Source of the DNA: Pseudomonas bharatica CSV86
Lineage (GTDB): Bacteria > Pseudomonadota > Gammaproteobacteria > Pseudomonadales > Pseudomonadaceae
NCBI RefSeq assembly: GCF_000319305.2
Contig: NZ_AMWJ02000002.1
Span: forward strand, 1,550,001-1,614,000
Length of the DNA: 64,000 nt
Direction of reading: 5' to 3'
A model generated the notes under the pieces. It did no database searches. It worked only from the letters and a program-made list of their open reading frames with translations, and was not told where the DNA came from. The translations under genes were made by a program, and so were the position numbers. Shown piece after piece: positions 51,641-61,161 of the stretch (position 1 is the stretch's first letter; each line of letters begins with the position of its first letter).

Positions 51641-53027
51641 CAACACCGCACTGTGCGCCGCCAGCGAACGCGGGCCGACCCTGGCCCTGTGGCTGGTCAG
51701 CCCCGGGCAATGGAAAGAACACGACGACGCGCCGTGCAAGGTGGATTTCTGGCTGCGCAACCTGCGCGAACTCCAGGAAGCACTGGCCCACTACAACATC
51801 CCGCTGTTGATCCGCCATGCCGAGCACTGGCGAGACGCGCCACAGGTGGTGCTGGAGGTCTGCCAGGCACACGGCGTGCAGGATGTGCACGTCAACGAGG
51901 AATACGGCATCAACGAAACGCGGCGTGACCGCCAGGTTGGCGAGCTGCTGCAGCGTCACGACATTCGCCTGCACAGCCACCTCGACCAGTTGCTGTTCAA
52001 GCCGGGCACGGTGCTGACCAGGAACGATGGTTACTTCAAGGTCTTCACCCAGTTCCGCAAGGCCTGTTACCAGCGCCTGCACCATGCTCTGCCCCCGTTG
52101 CAGCGGCTACCGCGCAAGCAGGACAGGCCAGCAGCAACCAATGATGCCATTCCCGAAGCCATCGAAGGCTTCGCGCTCCCCTGCGACACGCTGCGCGATC
52201 TATGGCCGGCAGGAGAACGCCACGCCCGCAAGCGTCTGGAGGATTTCGCCCAGGACGCCATGGCCGACTATCCCGAGCAGCGCGATATACCGTCGGTGGA
52301 CGGCACCAGCCAGCTTTCGCCCTATCTCGCGGCCGGCGTGGTCTCGGTGCGCCAGTGCCTGCACGCGGCGCTGGCGCACAATCACGGCGAGTTCGAGAGC
52401 GGCAACCCCGGCGCGGTTACCTGGATCAACGAACTGCTCTGGCGCGAGTTCTACAAGCATGTGCTGACGGGGTATCCACGGGTTTCCCGTCACCGCGCCT
52501 TCCGTCCGGCCACCGAGGCAGTGCAATGGCGCGATGCCCCCGAAGATCTCAAGGCCTGGCAGGAAGGCCGCACCGGCGTGCCGATCGTCGACGCCGCCAT
52601 GCGGCAACTGCTCGCCACGGGCTGGATGCATAACCGTCTGCGTATGGTCGTGGCGATGTTCCTGAGCAAGAACCTGCTGATCGACTGGCGCAAGGGTGAA
52701 GCATTCTTCATGCGCCACCTGATCGACGGCGACCTCGCCGCCAACAACGGTGGCTGGCAATGGAGCGCCTCGACCGGAACCGATTCAGTGCCATATTTTC
52801 GGGTATTCAATCCGGTGAGTCAGTCGGAACGCTTCGACAAAAAGGGGCGCTTCCTGCGACACTGGCTGCCGGAGCTGAAAGACCTCGACGACAAGGAAAT
52901 CCACAGCCCCGGCGGCCTGTTTTCGGTAAGGGGTTATCCACAACCCATTGTCGATCTGGGCATGAGCCGCCGCAGGGCCATCGAGGCATTCAAACAACTC
53001 CCGAAAGAACAAGAAGTAGAGTACTAA
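51600..53027 (+). CDS. phrB: deoxyribodipyrimidine photolyase
   Basis: A 475-residue photolyase repairing cyclobutane dimers with blue light. N-terminal antenna domain (LIWLRNDLRIHDNTALCAA) and C-terminal FAD domain with the WNELLWREFYKH-like, DAAMRQLLATGWMHNRLRMVVAMFL and GDLAANNGGWQWSASTGTD motifs. Start ATG 51600 overlaps litR by 41 bases. Confidence 0.96.
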   Translation: MQLIWLRNDLRIHDNTALCAASERGPTLALWLVSPGQWKEHDDAPCKVDFWLRNLRELQEALAHYNIPLLIRHAEHWRDAPQVVLEVCQAHGVQDVHVNEEYGINETRRDRQVGELLQRHDIRLHSHLDQLLFKPGTVLTRNDGYFKVFTQFRKACYQRLHHALPPLQRLPRKQDRPAATNDAIPEAIEGFALPCDTLRDLWPAGERHARKRLEDFAQDAMADYPEQRDIPSVDGTSQLSPYLAAGVVSVRQCLHAALAHNHGEFESGNPGAVTWINELLWREFYKHVLTGYPRVSRHRAFRPATEAVQWRDAPEDLKAWQEGRTGVPIVDAAMRQLLATGWMHNRLRMVVAMFLSKNLLIDWRKGEAFFMRHLIDGDLAANNGGWQWSASTGTDSVPYFRVFNPVSQSERFDKKGRFLRHWLPELKDLDDKEIHSPGGLFSVRGYPQPIVDLGMSRRRAIEAFKQLPKEQEVEY

Positions 53028-53028
53028 C

Positions 53029-53730
53029 GTGACAACCGAGCACAGCAAACGAATCTGGGTCACCGGCGCCAGCAACGGCCTCGGTCATGCATTGGCCTTG
53101 CACCTGCTTGCCCTCGGTCACCGTGTGGCAATCAGCGGGCGGACGCCCTTCGAGCCCCTGCCAGAGCACCTGATCCCCGGCTGCCTGGAGCTGCACGGCA
53201 ACCTCGCCGAGGCCACCGACGCCGAAGCCATGAGCGTGCGCATCCAGCAAGAATGGGGTGCGCTGGACCTGCTGATCCTCAATGCGGGTACCTGCGATTA
53301 CCTCGACGGAGCGTCCAGCGGTACGGCGATGTTCGAAGCGCTGATCACCAGCAACGTCAGCGCCAGCACCTATTGCCTGGGCAACGCCGTGCCGCTGCTG
53401 CTGGCCGGCAGGAAGCCGCATGTCGTGGGGATCCTCAGCAGCATCACCGCGCTTCAGCAGCATGAAGGCAGCCAAAGTCCCACGGCACATAACAGCCTGG
53501 GCCAGTGGTTCAGCGAAATGCGCAGTCGCCTGGCGCCACAGGAAATAGACCTGACCCTGGTTACGCCGCAAACCGTGAAGAAGCCGGTGATCTCGACGAT
53601 CGCTCTGCCGCAGCGGTGGACGGCAGACACGGCGGCGTTGGCAATCATCGACCGGCTGCCGCAGCGAATGCCGGAGATGGTGCTGGAAGCCATGTCGGTA
53701 AGCAGCCTGTGGCCTTTGCGGCGAACCTGA
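53029..53730 (+). CDS. short-chain dehydrogenase/reductase
   Basis: A 233-residue SDR. N-terminal TGASNGLGHALALHL is the NAD(P) motif and NAG is present (LILNAGTCD), but the Y-x3-K catalytic pair is missing where expected (HNSLGQWFSEMRS), so it may not be a classical reductase. GTG start at 53029, one base after the phrB stop. Last gene of the photolyase operon. Confidence 0.85.
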   Translation: MTTEHSKRIWVTGASNGLGHALALHLLALGHRVAISGRTPFEPLPEHLIPGCLELHGNLAEATDAEAMSVRIQQEWGALDLLILNAGTCDYLDGASSGTAMFEALITSNVSASTYCLGNAVPLLLAGRKPHVVGILSSITALQQHEGSQSPTAHNSLGQWFSEMRSRLAPQEIDLTLVTPQTVKKPVISTIALPQRWTADTAALAIIDRLPQRMPEMVLEAMSVSSLWPLRRT

Positions 53731-53731
53731 G

Positions 53732-53814
53732 GGCCTCATCGCTGGCAAGCCAGCTCCCACAGGGTTTGCGGTGCACGCGATCCCTGTGGGAGCTGGCTTG
53801 CCAGCGATGAGGCC
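53732..53814. repeat. REP/BIME inverted pair
   Basis: Standard arms about 23 bases apart, directly after the photolyase operon. Confidence 0.9.
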
Positions 53815-53832
53815 CGTAAAAACGACACAAAA

Positions 53833-53866
53833 AAAGAAACCCCGCCATATCCGGCGGGGTTTCTTT
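53833..53866. terminator. bidirectional Rho-independent terminator
   Basis: AAAGAAACCCCGCC and GGCGGGGTTTCTTT form a 14-bp stem with a 6-base loop between the convergent SDR and pagL genes. Confidence 0.92.
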
Positions 53867-53880
53867 CAATCCATCAAACT

Positions 53881-54399
53881 TCAGAGCGCCATGCGGTAAT
53901 GCAGGGCAAAGCTTTCGACACCGTCGTTGGGCTGGCTGATGCCGGCGTTGGAGTAATGGATTGCCCGGACACCGACCTCATGCCCTCCAGCAAAGCGCAG
54001 ACCGAAGCCTATGCGGTCCTCGAACTGGAAGGAGCCGCCCAGGTTGTTGCTTTCCAGCTTGGTGTGGGCGAATGCCGCGACGCCGATCCCCGCCTCGATG
54101 TAAGGTTTGACCGAACCGCCAGCGAACTCGTAGACGAATACCGGCGCGAACGACAGGCTGTGGTTGCTCGAGGTTTCGTCACCGTCCCAGTAGGTGTAGC
54201 CAGCATCCCAGTAGCCGGTCAGGCGACCGACGCTGGTCTGCCACCAGCTGGCGCCCCAGTTGGATTCCAGGCCGAGACGATAGGTCATGGTCGAATCGCT
54301 GGTCTGGCCGACTGCGAAGGTGATGTCCGCAGCCTGCGCGGTGAATGCTTGCCCCAGGGTTGCAACTGCAAATGCAGCCGCGCAAATCAGTTTCTTCAT
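53881..54399 (-). CDS. pagL: lipid A 3-O-deacylase (PagL)
   Basis: A 172-residue outer-membrane beta-barrel enzyme that removes the 3-O-acyl chain of lipid A. Signal peptide ends near AQA. The catalytic His148, Ser150 and Glu162 (IHYSNAG...VESF) show the H-x-S and 12-residue spacing of P. aeruginosa PagL (His126, Ser128, Glu140 of the mature protein). Single gene on the minus strand. Confidence 0.92.
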   Translation of the reverse strand: MKKLICAAAFAVATLGQAFTAQAADITFAVGQTSDSTMTYRLGLESNWGASWWQTSVGRLTGYWDAGYTYWDGDETSSNHSLSFAPVFVYEFAGGSVKPYIEAGIGVAAFAHTKLESNNLGGSFQFEDRIGFGLRFAGGHEVGVRAIHYSNAGISQPNDGVESFALHYRMAL

Positions 54400-54520
54400 G
54401 AGAAACGTCCTTTATAGAAATCCTGCTTGTTGGTTTTTTGTCCCATCAGACAACGTATCAGAAATCAGCGCTTACAAAGGAGTTCAGTGGATTTTCGACT
54501 TTTTGTGAAAATTTTGTCGA

Positions 54521-55318
54521 TTACCGGCAGAAGCTTCGCACAAGGTCTGATTTTTTCCACAACAACGGCAGGATGTTTCTCAAATGGTGGGGATCCGCGC
54601 TGGTCCAGAACTCTGCCGGCCGGGCGGGACCGGTGGCGAGCAGCTCGCGCTCGGCCAGCAGGCGCTGCAACTGGCGGGCGACTGCGGCCCCGGTGTCGAT
54701 GATCGCTACGCTGGGCGGAACCATCTGGCTGAGCAGTGGACGCAGGAAGGGATAGTGGGTGCAGCCGAGGATAATGGTGTCGCAACCGGCAGCCAGCAAA
54801 GGCTCGACGTAGCCTTGCAGCAACTGGCGCAGCGCCGGGCTGTTCAGGTCACCCGACTCGATGCGCTCCACCAGGCCGGGGCATGGCTGGGTCACCACCT
54901 GGACATCGGTAGCGAAGCGATCGAGCAATGCCGCGAACTTGGCACTTTGCAAGGTACCGGTAGTGGCCAGCACGCCGACCACGCCGCTGCGGGTCGCTGC
55001 GGCCGCCGGCTTGACCGCAGGCTCCATGCCGACCAGCGGCCAGTGCGGGAATTGCTCGCGAAGGTCGGCGGCGGCGGCCACCGTCGCGGTATTGCACGCC
55101 AACACCAGGGCCTTGACGCCCTGCTCCTGGAAGAAACCGGCAACAGTGCGACAACGCTGACGGATGAACTCAGGGGATTTTTCCCCGTAGGGAATGTTCC
55201 CGCAATCGGCGACATACAGCAGCGACTCGTTGGGCAGCAGCCGGGCTATCTCGGCCAGGACCGAGAGGCCGCCGACGCCGGAATCGAATACGCCGACCGG
55301 CGCCGAGGCATCAACCAT
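54521..55318 (-). CDS. murI: glutamate racemase
   Basis: A 265-residue cytoplasmic racemase supplying D-glutamate for peptidoglycan. FDSGVGGLSV start, catalytic cysteines in ACNTATVAA and LGCTHYPF. Its start overlaps moeB by 8 bases in the hemA-prfA-prmC-moeB-murI unit. Confidence 0.97.
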   Translation of the reverse strand: MVDASAPVGVFDSGVGGLSVLAEIARLLPNESLLYVADCGNIPYGEKSPEFIRQRCRTVAGFFQEQGVKALVLACNTATVAAAADLREQFPHWPLVGMEPAVKPAAAATRSGVVGVLATTGTLQSAKFAALLDRFATDVQVVTQPCPGLVERIESGDLNSPALRQLLQGYVEPLLAAGCDTIILGCTHYPFLRPLLSQMVPPSVAIIDTGAAVARQLQRLLAERELLATGPARPAEFWTSADPHHLRNILPLLWKKSDLVRSFCR

Positions 55319-56066
55319 GTTGGCTCCCGCACACCGTGCAACCCGGATCGCGCTTGACCCTCAGCTCGCGGAAACGCGTGCCCAGGGCATCCACCAGCAA
55401 CAGGCGCCCCACCAGCGGCTCGCCGAATCCGGCGAGCAGTTTCAACGCTTCCAGCGCCTGCAGGCTGCCGACCAGCCCGACCAGCGGCCCGACGACGCCA
55501 GCTTCGCTGCACGTCAGTTCCGCGTCGCTGCCGTGGCCGTAAAGACAGTGATAGCAGGGACTATCCGCGCGCCGTGGGTCGAACACCGACAACTGTCCTT
55601 CCAGACGGATCGCAGCGCCGCTGACCAGTGGCTTGCCGGCCTTGACGCAGGCCGCGTTGACCGCTTCACGAGTGCCGAAGTTGTCGGAGCAATCCAGCAC
55701 CAGGTCGATTGCATCCACCGCTGCGGCAAGGGAGTCTGCGTCCAGCGCGCGAGGATGGGCGACCAGCCGGATATCCGGATTCAGCGCGCGCAAGCGGGCC
55801 AACGCTGAGTCCACCTTGGGCTGGCCGACCGTGCTGCCGTCATGGATGATCTGCCGCTGCAGGTTGGTCAGGTCGACCGTATCGAAATCCGCCAGGTGCA
55901 AGGTCCCGACTCCCGCCGCTGCCAGGTACAAGGCGACCGGCGAACCGAGACCGCCGAGCCCGACGATCAGGGCGCTGGCATTCTTCAAGCGCAACTGGCC
56001 GTCGATATCGATCTGCGCCAGCAAGATCTGCCGGCTGTAGCGCAGCAGTTCCTCGTCGGTCAGCAC
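55311..56066 (-). CDS. moeB: molybdopterin-synthase adenylyltransferase (MoeB/ThiF family)
   Basis: A 251-residue E1-like enzyme. It adenylates the C terminus of the small sulfur carrier MoaD (or ThiS). GLGGLGSPVALYLAAAG, DFDTVDLTNLQRQ (nucleotide) and zinc pairs CYHC and CTVC. Overlaps prmC by 7 and murI by 8 bases. Confidence 0.95.
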   Translation of the reverse strand: MLTDEELLRYSRQILLAQIDIDGQLRLKNASALIVGLGGLGSPVALYLAAAGVGTLHLADFDTVDLTNLQRQIIHDGSTVGQPKVDSALARLRALNPDIRLVAHPRALDADSLAAAVDAIDLVLDCSDNFGTREAVNAACVKAGKPLVSGAAIRLEGQLSVFDPRRADSPCYHCLYGHGSDAELTCSEAGVVGPLVGLVGSLQALEALKLLAGFGEPLVGRLLLVDALGTRFRELRVKRDPGCTVCGSQHG

Positions 56067-56890
56067 GGCAGGCGCCCCAGGGTGATGCGCTCGTGCGCAT
56101 TGAGGTCAAGACGGCTTTCGATCTGCTCGAAGCCGTGTCGAGCCAGCAACTCGCGTACCGCCGCAGCCTGGTCGTAACCGTGCTCCAGCAGCAGCCAGCC
56201 GCCTTCGACCAGGTGCGCAGGCGCTTCGGCGACGATCTGGCGCAGATCGTCCAGGCCATCGGCGCCGGCCACCAGCGCACTGCTCGGCTCGAAACGCACG
56301 TCTCCGGCAACCAGGTGCGGGTCTTCGGCAGCGATATAGGGCGGATTGCTGATGACCAGCTCGAAACGCTGTCCGTCCAGGGCACTGAACCAGTGGCTTT
56401 GCAGCACCCTGACGTTGTCCAGTTGCAGGCGCTCGCGGTTGCGCTCGGCCAGGGCCACGGCCTCGGCCACGCGATCCACGGCGGTGACCTGCCATTCACG
56501 ACGCTCGCTGGCCAGGGCCAGGGCAATGGCGCCGGTGCCGGTGCCGAGGTCGAGGACGCGGGCCTTGGCGGCAGGCTGCAGGGCCATGGCGGTTTCTACC
56601 AGCAGCTCGGTTTCCGGACGCGGGATCAGGGTATGCGGGGCAACTTCCAGATCAAGATTCCAGAAGCCTTGCTGGCCGAGGATATAGGCCACCGGCTCAC
56701 CGGCACGGCGCCGTTGCAGATACCCGGCGAAGGTCTGCGCCGCCTCGCTGGCGACGATACGCTCCGGCCAGGTGTGCAGGTAGCTGCGGGTCTTGCCGAT
56801 GGCTGCGGCCAGGAGCAATTCGCTGTCGAGGCGCGGTGTCGGCGAGTCGGGAAGCTCCGCGCTGCGGAGCAGGCTGGCGATAATGGTCAT
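56060..56890 (-). CDS. prmC: release factor glutamine methyltransferase
   Basis: A 276-residue methyltransferase that modifies the GGQ glutamine of release factors. N-terminal helical domain, then SAM motif VLDLGTGTGAIALAL and catalytic NPPY (VISNPPYIA). Directly follows prfA, its substrate gene. Confidence 0.97.
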   Translation of the reverse strand: MTIIASLLRSAELPDSPTPRLDSELLLAAAIGKTRSYLHTWPERIVASEAAQTFAGYLQRRRAGEPVAYILGQQGFWNLDLEVAPHTLIPRPETELLVETAMALQPAAKARVLDLGTGTGAIALALASERREWQVTAVDRVAEAVALAERNRERLQLDNVRVLQSHWFSALDGQRFELVISNPPYIAAEDPHLVAGDVRFEPSSALVAGADGLDDLRQIVAEAPAHLVEGGWLLLEHGYDQAAAVRELLARHGFEQIESRLDLNAHERITLGRLPC

Positions 56891-57972
56891 TCAATCACCC
56901 AGTGCGGCCAGTTGATCGGCCTGGTATTCCGCCAGCAACGGTTCGATCACGGCATCAACGCCCCCGCCAGGACTTCGTCCAGCGAATACAGGGTGAGGTT
57001 GATGCGGTGGTCGGTGACCCGGCCCTGTGGATAGTTGTAGGTACGGATCCGTTCCGAGCGGTCGCCGGAGCCGACCAGCAGCTTGCGCTCGGACGCCATG
57101 GCATTCTGCGCGGCGCTGGTCTGCATGTCGTTGAGCTTGGCCGACAGCCAGGACATCGCCCGGGCACGGTTCTTGTGCTGGGAGCGCTCTTCCTGGCACT
57201 CGACCACGATACCGGTGGGCAAGTGGGTGATACGGATCGCCGAGTCGGTCTTGTTCACGTGCTGGCCACCGGCACCGGAGGCGCGATAGGTATCCACACG
57301 CAGATCGGCCGGGTTGATCTCGATGGCGACCTGCTCGTCGGGCTCGGGCAGCACGGCAACGGTACAGGCGGAGGTATGGATGCGGCCCTGCGACTCGGTC
57401 TCGGGAACCCGCTGCACGCGGTGCGCGCCGGACTCGAACTTGAGCTTGCCGTACACCGCCTCGCCTTCGACCCGGGCGATGATTTCCTTGTAGCCGCCGT
57501 GTTCGCCCTCGTTTTCCGAGAGGATTTCCAGGCGCCAGCCGCGCCGCTCGGCGTAGCGCGAATACATGCGGAACAGGTCGCCGGAGAAGATCGCCGCCTC
57601 GTCGCCGCCGGTGCCGGCGCGGATTTCCAGGAATACGTTGCGTCCGTCGTTCGGGTCTTTCGGCAGGAGCATGCGTTGCAACTGGTCTTCCAGCGCCTGC
57701 AACTGCTCCTTGGCTTCACGGACTTCCTCGATGGCCATCTCGCGCAGGTCGGGGTCGCTGTCCTTGAGCAGGGCCTGCGCGCCCTCGAGATCATCCTGCA
57801 GCTTGCGCCATTGCACATACCCGGCGGCCACCGGCTCGACTTCGGCATATTCCCGGGAATAGGCGCGGAAGCGGGTCTGGTCGGAAATGACCTCGGCATC
57901 GCCGAGCAGCGCGGTCAGTTCCTCGAAGCGGTCCTGGAGGATCTCCAGTTTTTTCAGCAGCGACGCTTTCAT
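56891..57972 (-). CDS. prfA: peptide chain release factor 1, frameshifted near its C terminus
   Basis: RF1 recognises UAA and UAG stops. The stop-codon-reading and GGQ parts are intact (GAGGQHVNKTDSAIRITH, codon-recognition PxT region upstream). Read as given, the frame ends at 56947 after 341 residues (LDEVLAGALMP). One inserted base near 56959-56965 would restore the normal end VDAVIEPLLAEYQ... and stop at 56891-56893, giving exactly the usual 360 residues. Since RF1 is essential, a sequencing error is likely. Overlaps hemA by 4 bases. Confidence 0.93.
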
Positions 57973-59246
57973 TGCGGGGTTTTATCCGTGGGGCCCTCGT
58001 TGAGGGCAAAGAGTTCCTGGGCCATGGCCAGCGCATCGACGCGGCCCTCGGCGGAGAGCTTTTTCAGTTGCACGCTGGGAGCGTGCAACAGCTTGTTGGT
58101 CAGGCCGCGGGCGAGCTGCACCAGCACGTCCTCGGCGCTGGCGCCGTTGGCCAGCAGGCGCTGGGCCTTTTGCAATTCCTCGTCGCGCAGCCGTTCGCTC
58201 TGCTGGCGATAGGCGCGCAATACATCCACCGCTGCCAGTTCGCGCAGGCGCGACATGAAGTCCTCGACGCCGGCGCAGACCAGCTCCTCGGCGGCCTGGG
58301 CAGCGCCCTGGCGGCTCTTGAGGTTTTCCGCGACGACATCGTGCAGGTCATCGACCGTATAGAGGTAGACGTCGTCCAGTTCCCCCACTTCCGGCTCGAT
58401 ATCCCGGGGCACGGCGATGTCGACCATGAAGATCGGCTTGTGCCGGCGCTGTTTCAGGGCGCTCTCCACCGCGCCTTTGCCGAGGATCGGCAACTGGCTG
58501 GCGGTGGAACTGATGACGATATCGCTGTTGACCAGTTCCTGTGGAATGTCCGCCAGCAGCACCGCACGGGCGCCGAACTGCTCGGCCAGGGTGCTGGCAC
58601 GCTCCAGGGTCCGGTTGGCCACCACGATGCGCCGCACGCCCTGCTCATGCAGGTGGCGGGCGACCAGGGTGATGGTTTCGCCTGCGCCGATCAGCAGCGC
58701 CTGGCTGCGCCCCAGGTCACTGAAGATCTGTCGGGCCAGGCTCACCGCGGCGAAGGCTACCGATACCGGGTTCTCGCCGATCGCGGTGTCGGTGCGCACC
58801 TGCTTGGCCGCGTTGAAGGTGGCCTGGAACAGGCGCCCCAGCAGCGGGCCGATGGTACCGGCCTCGCGCGCCACGGCGTAGGCCGACTTCATCTGGCCGA
58901 GGATCTGCGGCTCGCCGAGCACCAGCGAGTCGAGCCCGGATGCGACCCGCATCATGTGCCGGACCGCGTCGTGGTCCTCATGGATGTAGGCGCTGGCCCG
59001 AAGCTCCTCGACGCTCAGCTGATGATAATCGGCCAGCCAGCGCAGGACGCTGTCGGCCGCCAGGTGGTCCTGCTCGATGTACAGTTCGCTGCGATTGCAG
59101 GTCGAAAGGATCGCGGCTTCGCGGCTGGCGGTCAGTCGACAGAGCTGCTGCAAGGCTTCGACCAGCTGCTCGGGGGTAAACGCCACGCGCTCGCGTACGT
59201 CTACCGAGGCAGTCTTATGGTTGATACCGAGGGCAAGAAAGGCCAT
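57969..59246 (-). CDS. hemA: glutamyl-tRNA reductase
   Basis: A 425-residue enzyme making glutamate-1-semialdehyde from glutamyl-tRNA, the first step of C5 heme synthesis. LGINHKTASVDVRERVAF start, STCNRSELY with the catalytic Cys, and a Rossmann motif LIGAGETITLVARHL. Divergent from the TPR lipoprotein gene; its stop overlaps the prfA start. Confidence 0.97.
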   Translation of the reverse strand: MAFLALGINHKTASVDVRERVAFTPEQLVEALQQLCRLTASREAAILSTCNRSELYIEQDHLAADSVLRWLADYHQLSVEELRASAYIHEDHDAVRHMMRVASGLDSLVLGEPQILGQMKSAYAVAREAGTIGPLLGRLFQATFNAAKQVRTDTAIGENPVSVAFAAVSLARQIFSDLGRSQALLIGAGETITLVARHLHEQGVRRIVVANRTLERASTLAEQFGARAVLLADIPQELVNSDIVISSTASQLPILGKGAVESALKQRRHKPIFMVDIAVPRDIEPEVGELDDVYLYTVDDLHDVVAENLKSRQGAAQAAEELVCAGVEDFMSRLRELAAVDVLRAYRQQSERLRDEELQKAQRLLANGASAEDVLVQLARGLTNKLLHAPSVQLKKLSAEGRVDALAMAQELFALNEGPTDKTPQ

Positions 59247-59423
59247 TCAAGGTCGCTGGTTGTGACGTGAAGCCGATAATTGTCCTACTTCGCTGGATCG
59301 AGAACAACCACCGCTCGCGATTGTCTCTATAGACTGTATGCATAACGCCATCGCGAAGTGGGTTTGCCCAGGCGCTTGTGTCATGATGGCCCGACCGCAG
59401 GTTAGTCGCTCAAAATCCTCATT

Positions 59424-61157
59424 ATGAATAGATCTTCCGCGTTGCTGCTCGCCCTCGCCCTGCTCCAGGGCTGCCAGGCCCTGCCGGGTTCCGGGGAGGC
59501 CTCGTCGCCTGCCGCCGAGCAAGCCGCCGCGCCGGCGGCCAGGCCAGAGCCGACGGTGTATGGCTCGTTCACCCAGGACACGCTCTACAGCCTGCTGGTC
59601 GCGGAACTGGCCGGGCAGCGCAATCGCTTCGACATCGCCCTGGACAACTATATGGTCCAGGCCGAGAAGACCCAGGACGCCGGCGTTTCCGAGCGCGCCT
59701 TCCGCATTGCCGAATACCTGGGCGCCGACCAGTCGACGCTGGAGGCTTCGCTGCTGTGGGCAAAGAACGACCCGGAAAACATCGATGCCCAGCGTGCCGC
59801 CGCCATCCAGCTTGCCCGCGCAGGGCGCTACGATGATTCCATGAGTTATATGGAGAAGGTCCTGCAGGGCCAGGGCGATACCCATTTCGACTTCCTTGCC
59901 CTGTCGGCTGCGGAAACCGACCAGGACACCCGCGACGGCCTGCTCAAGAGCTTCGATCGCCTGCTGCAGAAATACCCCGACAACAGCCAGCTGGTATTCG
60001 GCAAGGCCCTGCTTCTGCAACAGGACGGCAAATCCGAGGAGGCCCTGGCCCTGCTCGAAGCCCATCCGCCGCAGCAGGACAGCGAAATCGCCCCGGTCCT
60101 GCTGCGCGCACGCCTGCTGCAAAGCCTCGACCGCGGCGGTGAAGCCCTGCCGTTGCTGCGCAAGAGCATCGCGCGCAACCCCGACGACAAGCGCCTGCGC
60201 CTGACCTACGCCCGCATGCTGGTCGAGCAGGACCGCATCGACGATGCCAAGAACGAATTCGCCAGCCTGCTCCAGCAATACCCGGACGACGACGAACTGC
60301 GTTATTCCCTGGCCCTCGTCAGCCTCGAGGCCAAGGCCTACGACGAGGCGTCCGGCTACCTGCAGGACCTGATCGACCGTGACAGCCACGTCGATGCCGC
60401 GCACCTCAACCTCGGGCGCATCCGCGAAGAGCGCAACGACCTCGAAGGTGCCCTCAGCGAATACGCCCAGGTCGGCGCCGGCAACGATTACCTGCCGGCG
60501 CAACTGCGCCAGGCCGATATCCTTATCGCCAACGGCCGTACCGACGAAGCCATCCGCCGCCTCGACCAGGCCCGCGACAGCCAGCCCGACTACGCCATCC
60601 AGCTGTACCTGATCGAAGCCGAGACCCTGGGCAACAACGGCAAGGAAGACCAGGCCCGACGCGTCCTCGATAACGCCATCAAGCAGTATCCGGACGATCT
60701 CAACCTGCTCTATACCCGGGCCATGCTCGCCGAGAAGCGCGACGATCTGGCGCAGATGGAAAAAGACCTGCGCGCCATCATCACCCGCGAGCCGGAAAAC
60801 GCCATGGCCCTCAACGCCCTTGGCTACACCCTCGCCGATCGCACCACGCGCTACGCCGAAGCCCGGCAATTGATCGAAAAAGCCCACCAACTGACCCCCG
60901 ACGACCCGGCCGTGCTCGACAGCCTGGGCTGGGTCAATTACCGCCTGGGCAACCTGGACGAGGCCGAGCGCCTGCTGCGCCGTGCCCTGGAGCGCTTCCC
61001 CGACCACGAAGTCGCTGCCCACCTGGGCGAAGTGCTCTGGGCCAACGGCAAGCAACGCGAAGCCCGCCAGGTCTGGGCCAAGGCCTTCGAAGCCCAGCCC
61101 GACAGCACTATCCTGCGCAAGACCATCCTGCGCCTGACCGGATCCGAGACCCTTTAA
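59424..61157 (+). CDS. TPR-repeat lipoprotein
   Basis: A 577-residue lipoprotein with lipobox LLQGC (Cys17), followed by about ten or more TPR repeats over residues 60-570. Directly upstream of lolB, in line with the conserved order TPR-lolB-ispE. Function not known; likely a scaffold at the envelope. Confidence 0.88.
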   Translation: MNRSSALLLALALLQGCQALPGSGEASSPAAEQAAAPAARPEPTVYGSFTQDTLYSLLVAELAGQRNRFDIALDNYMVQAEKTQDAGVSERAFRIAEYLGADQSTLEASLLWAKNDPENIDAQRAAAIQLARAGRYDDSMSYMEKVLQGQGDTHFDFLALSAAETDQDTRDGLLKSFDRLLQKYPDNSQLVFGKALLLQQDGKSEEALALLEAHPPQQDSEIAPVLLRARLLQSLDRGGEALPLLRKSIARNPDDKRLRLTYARMLVEQDRIDDAKNEFASLLQQYPDDDELRYSLALVSLEAKAYDEASGYLQDLIDRDSHVDAAHLNLGRIREERNDLEGALSEYAQVGAGNDYLPAQLRQADILIANGRTDEAIRRLDQARDSQPDYAIQLYLIEAETLGNNGKEDQARRVLDNAIKQYPDDLNLLYTRAMLAEKRDDLAQMEKDLRAIITREPENAMALNALGYTLADRTTRYAEARQLIEKAHQLTPDDPAVLDSLGWVNYRLGNLDEAERLLRRALERFPDHEVAAHLGEVLWANGKQREARQVWAKAFEAQPDSTILRKTILRLTGSETL

Positions 61158-61161
61158 GCCT

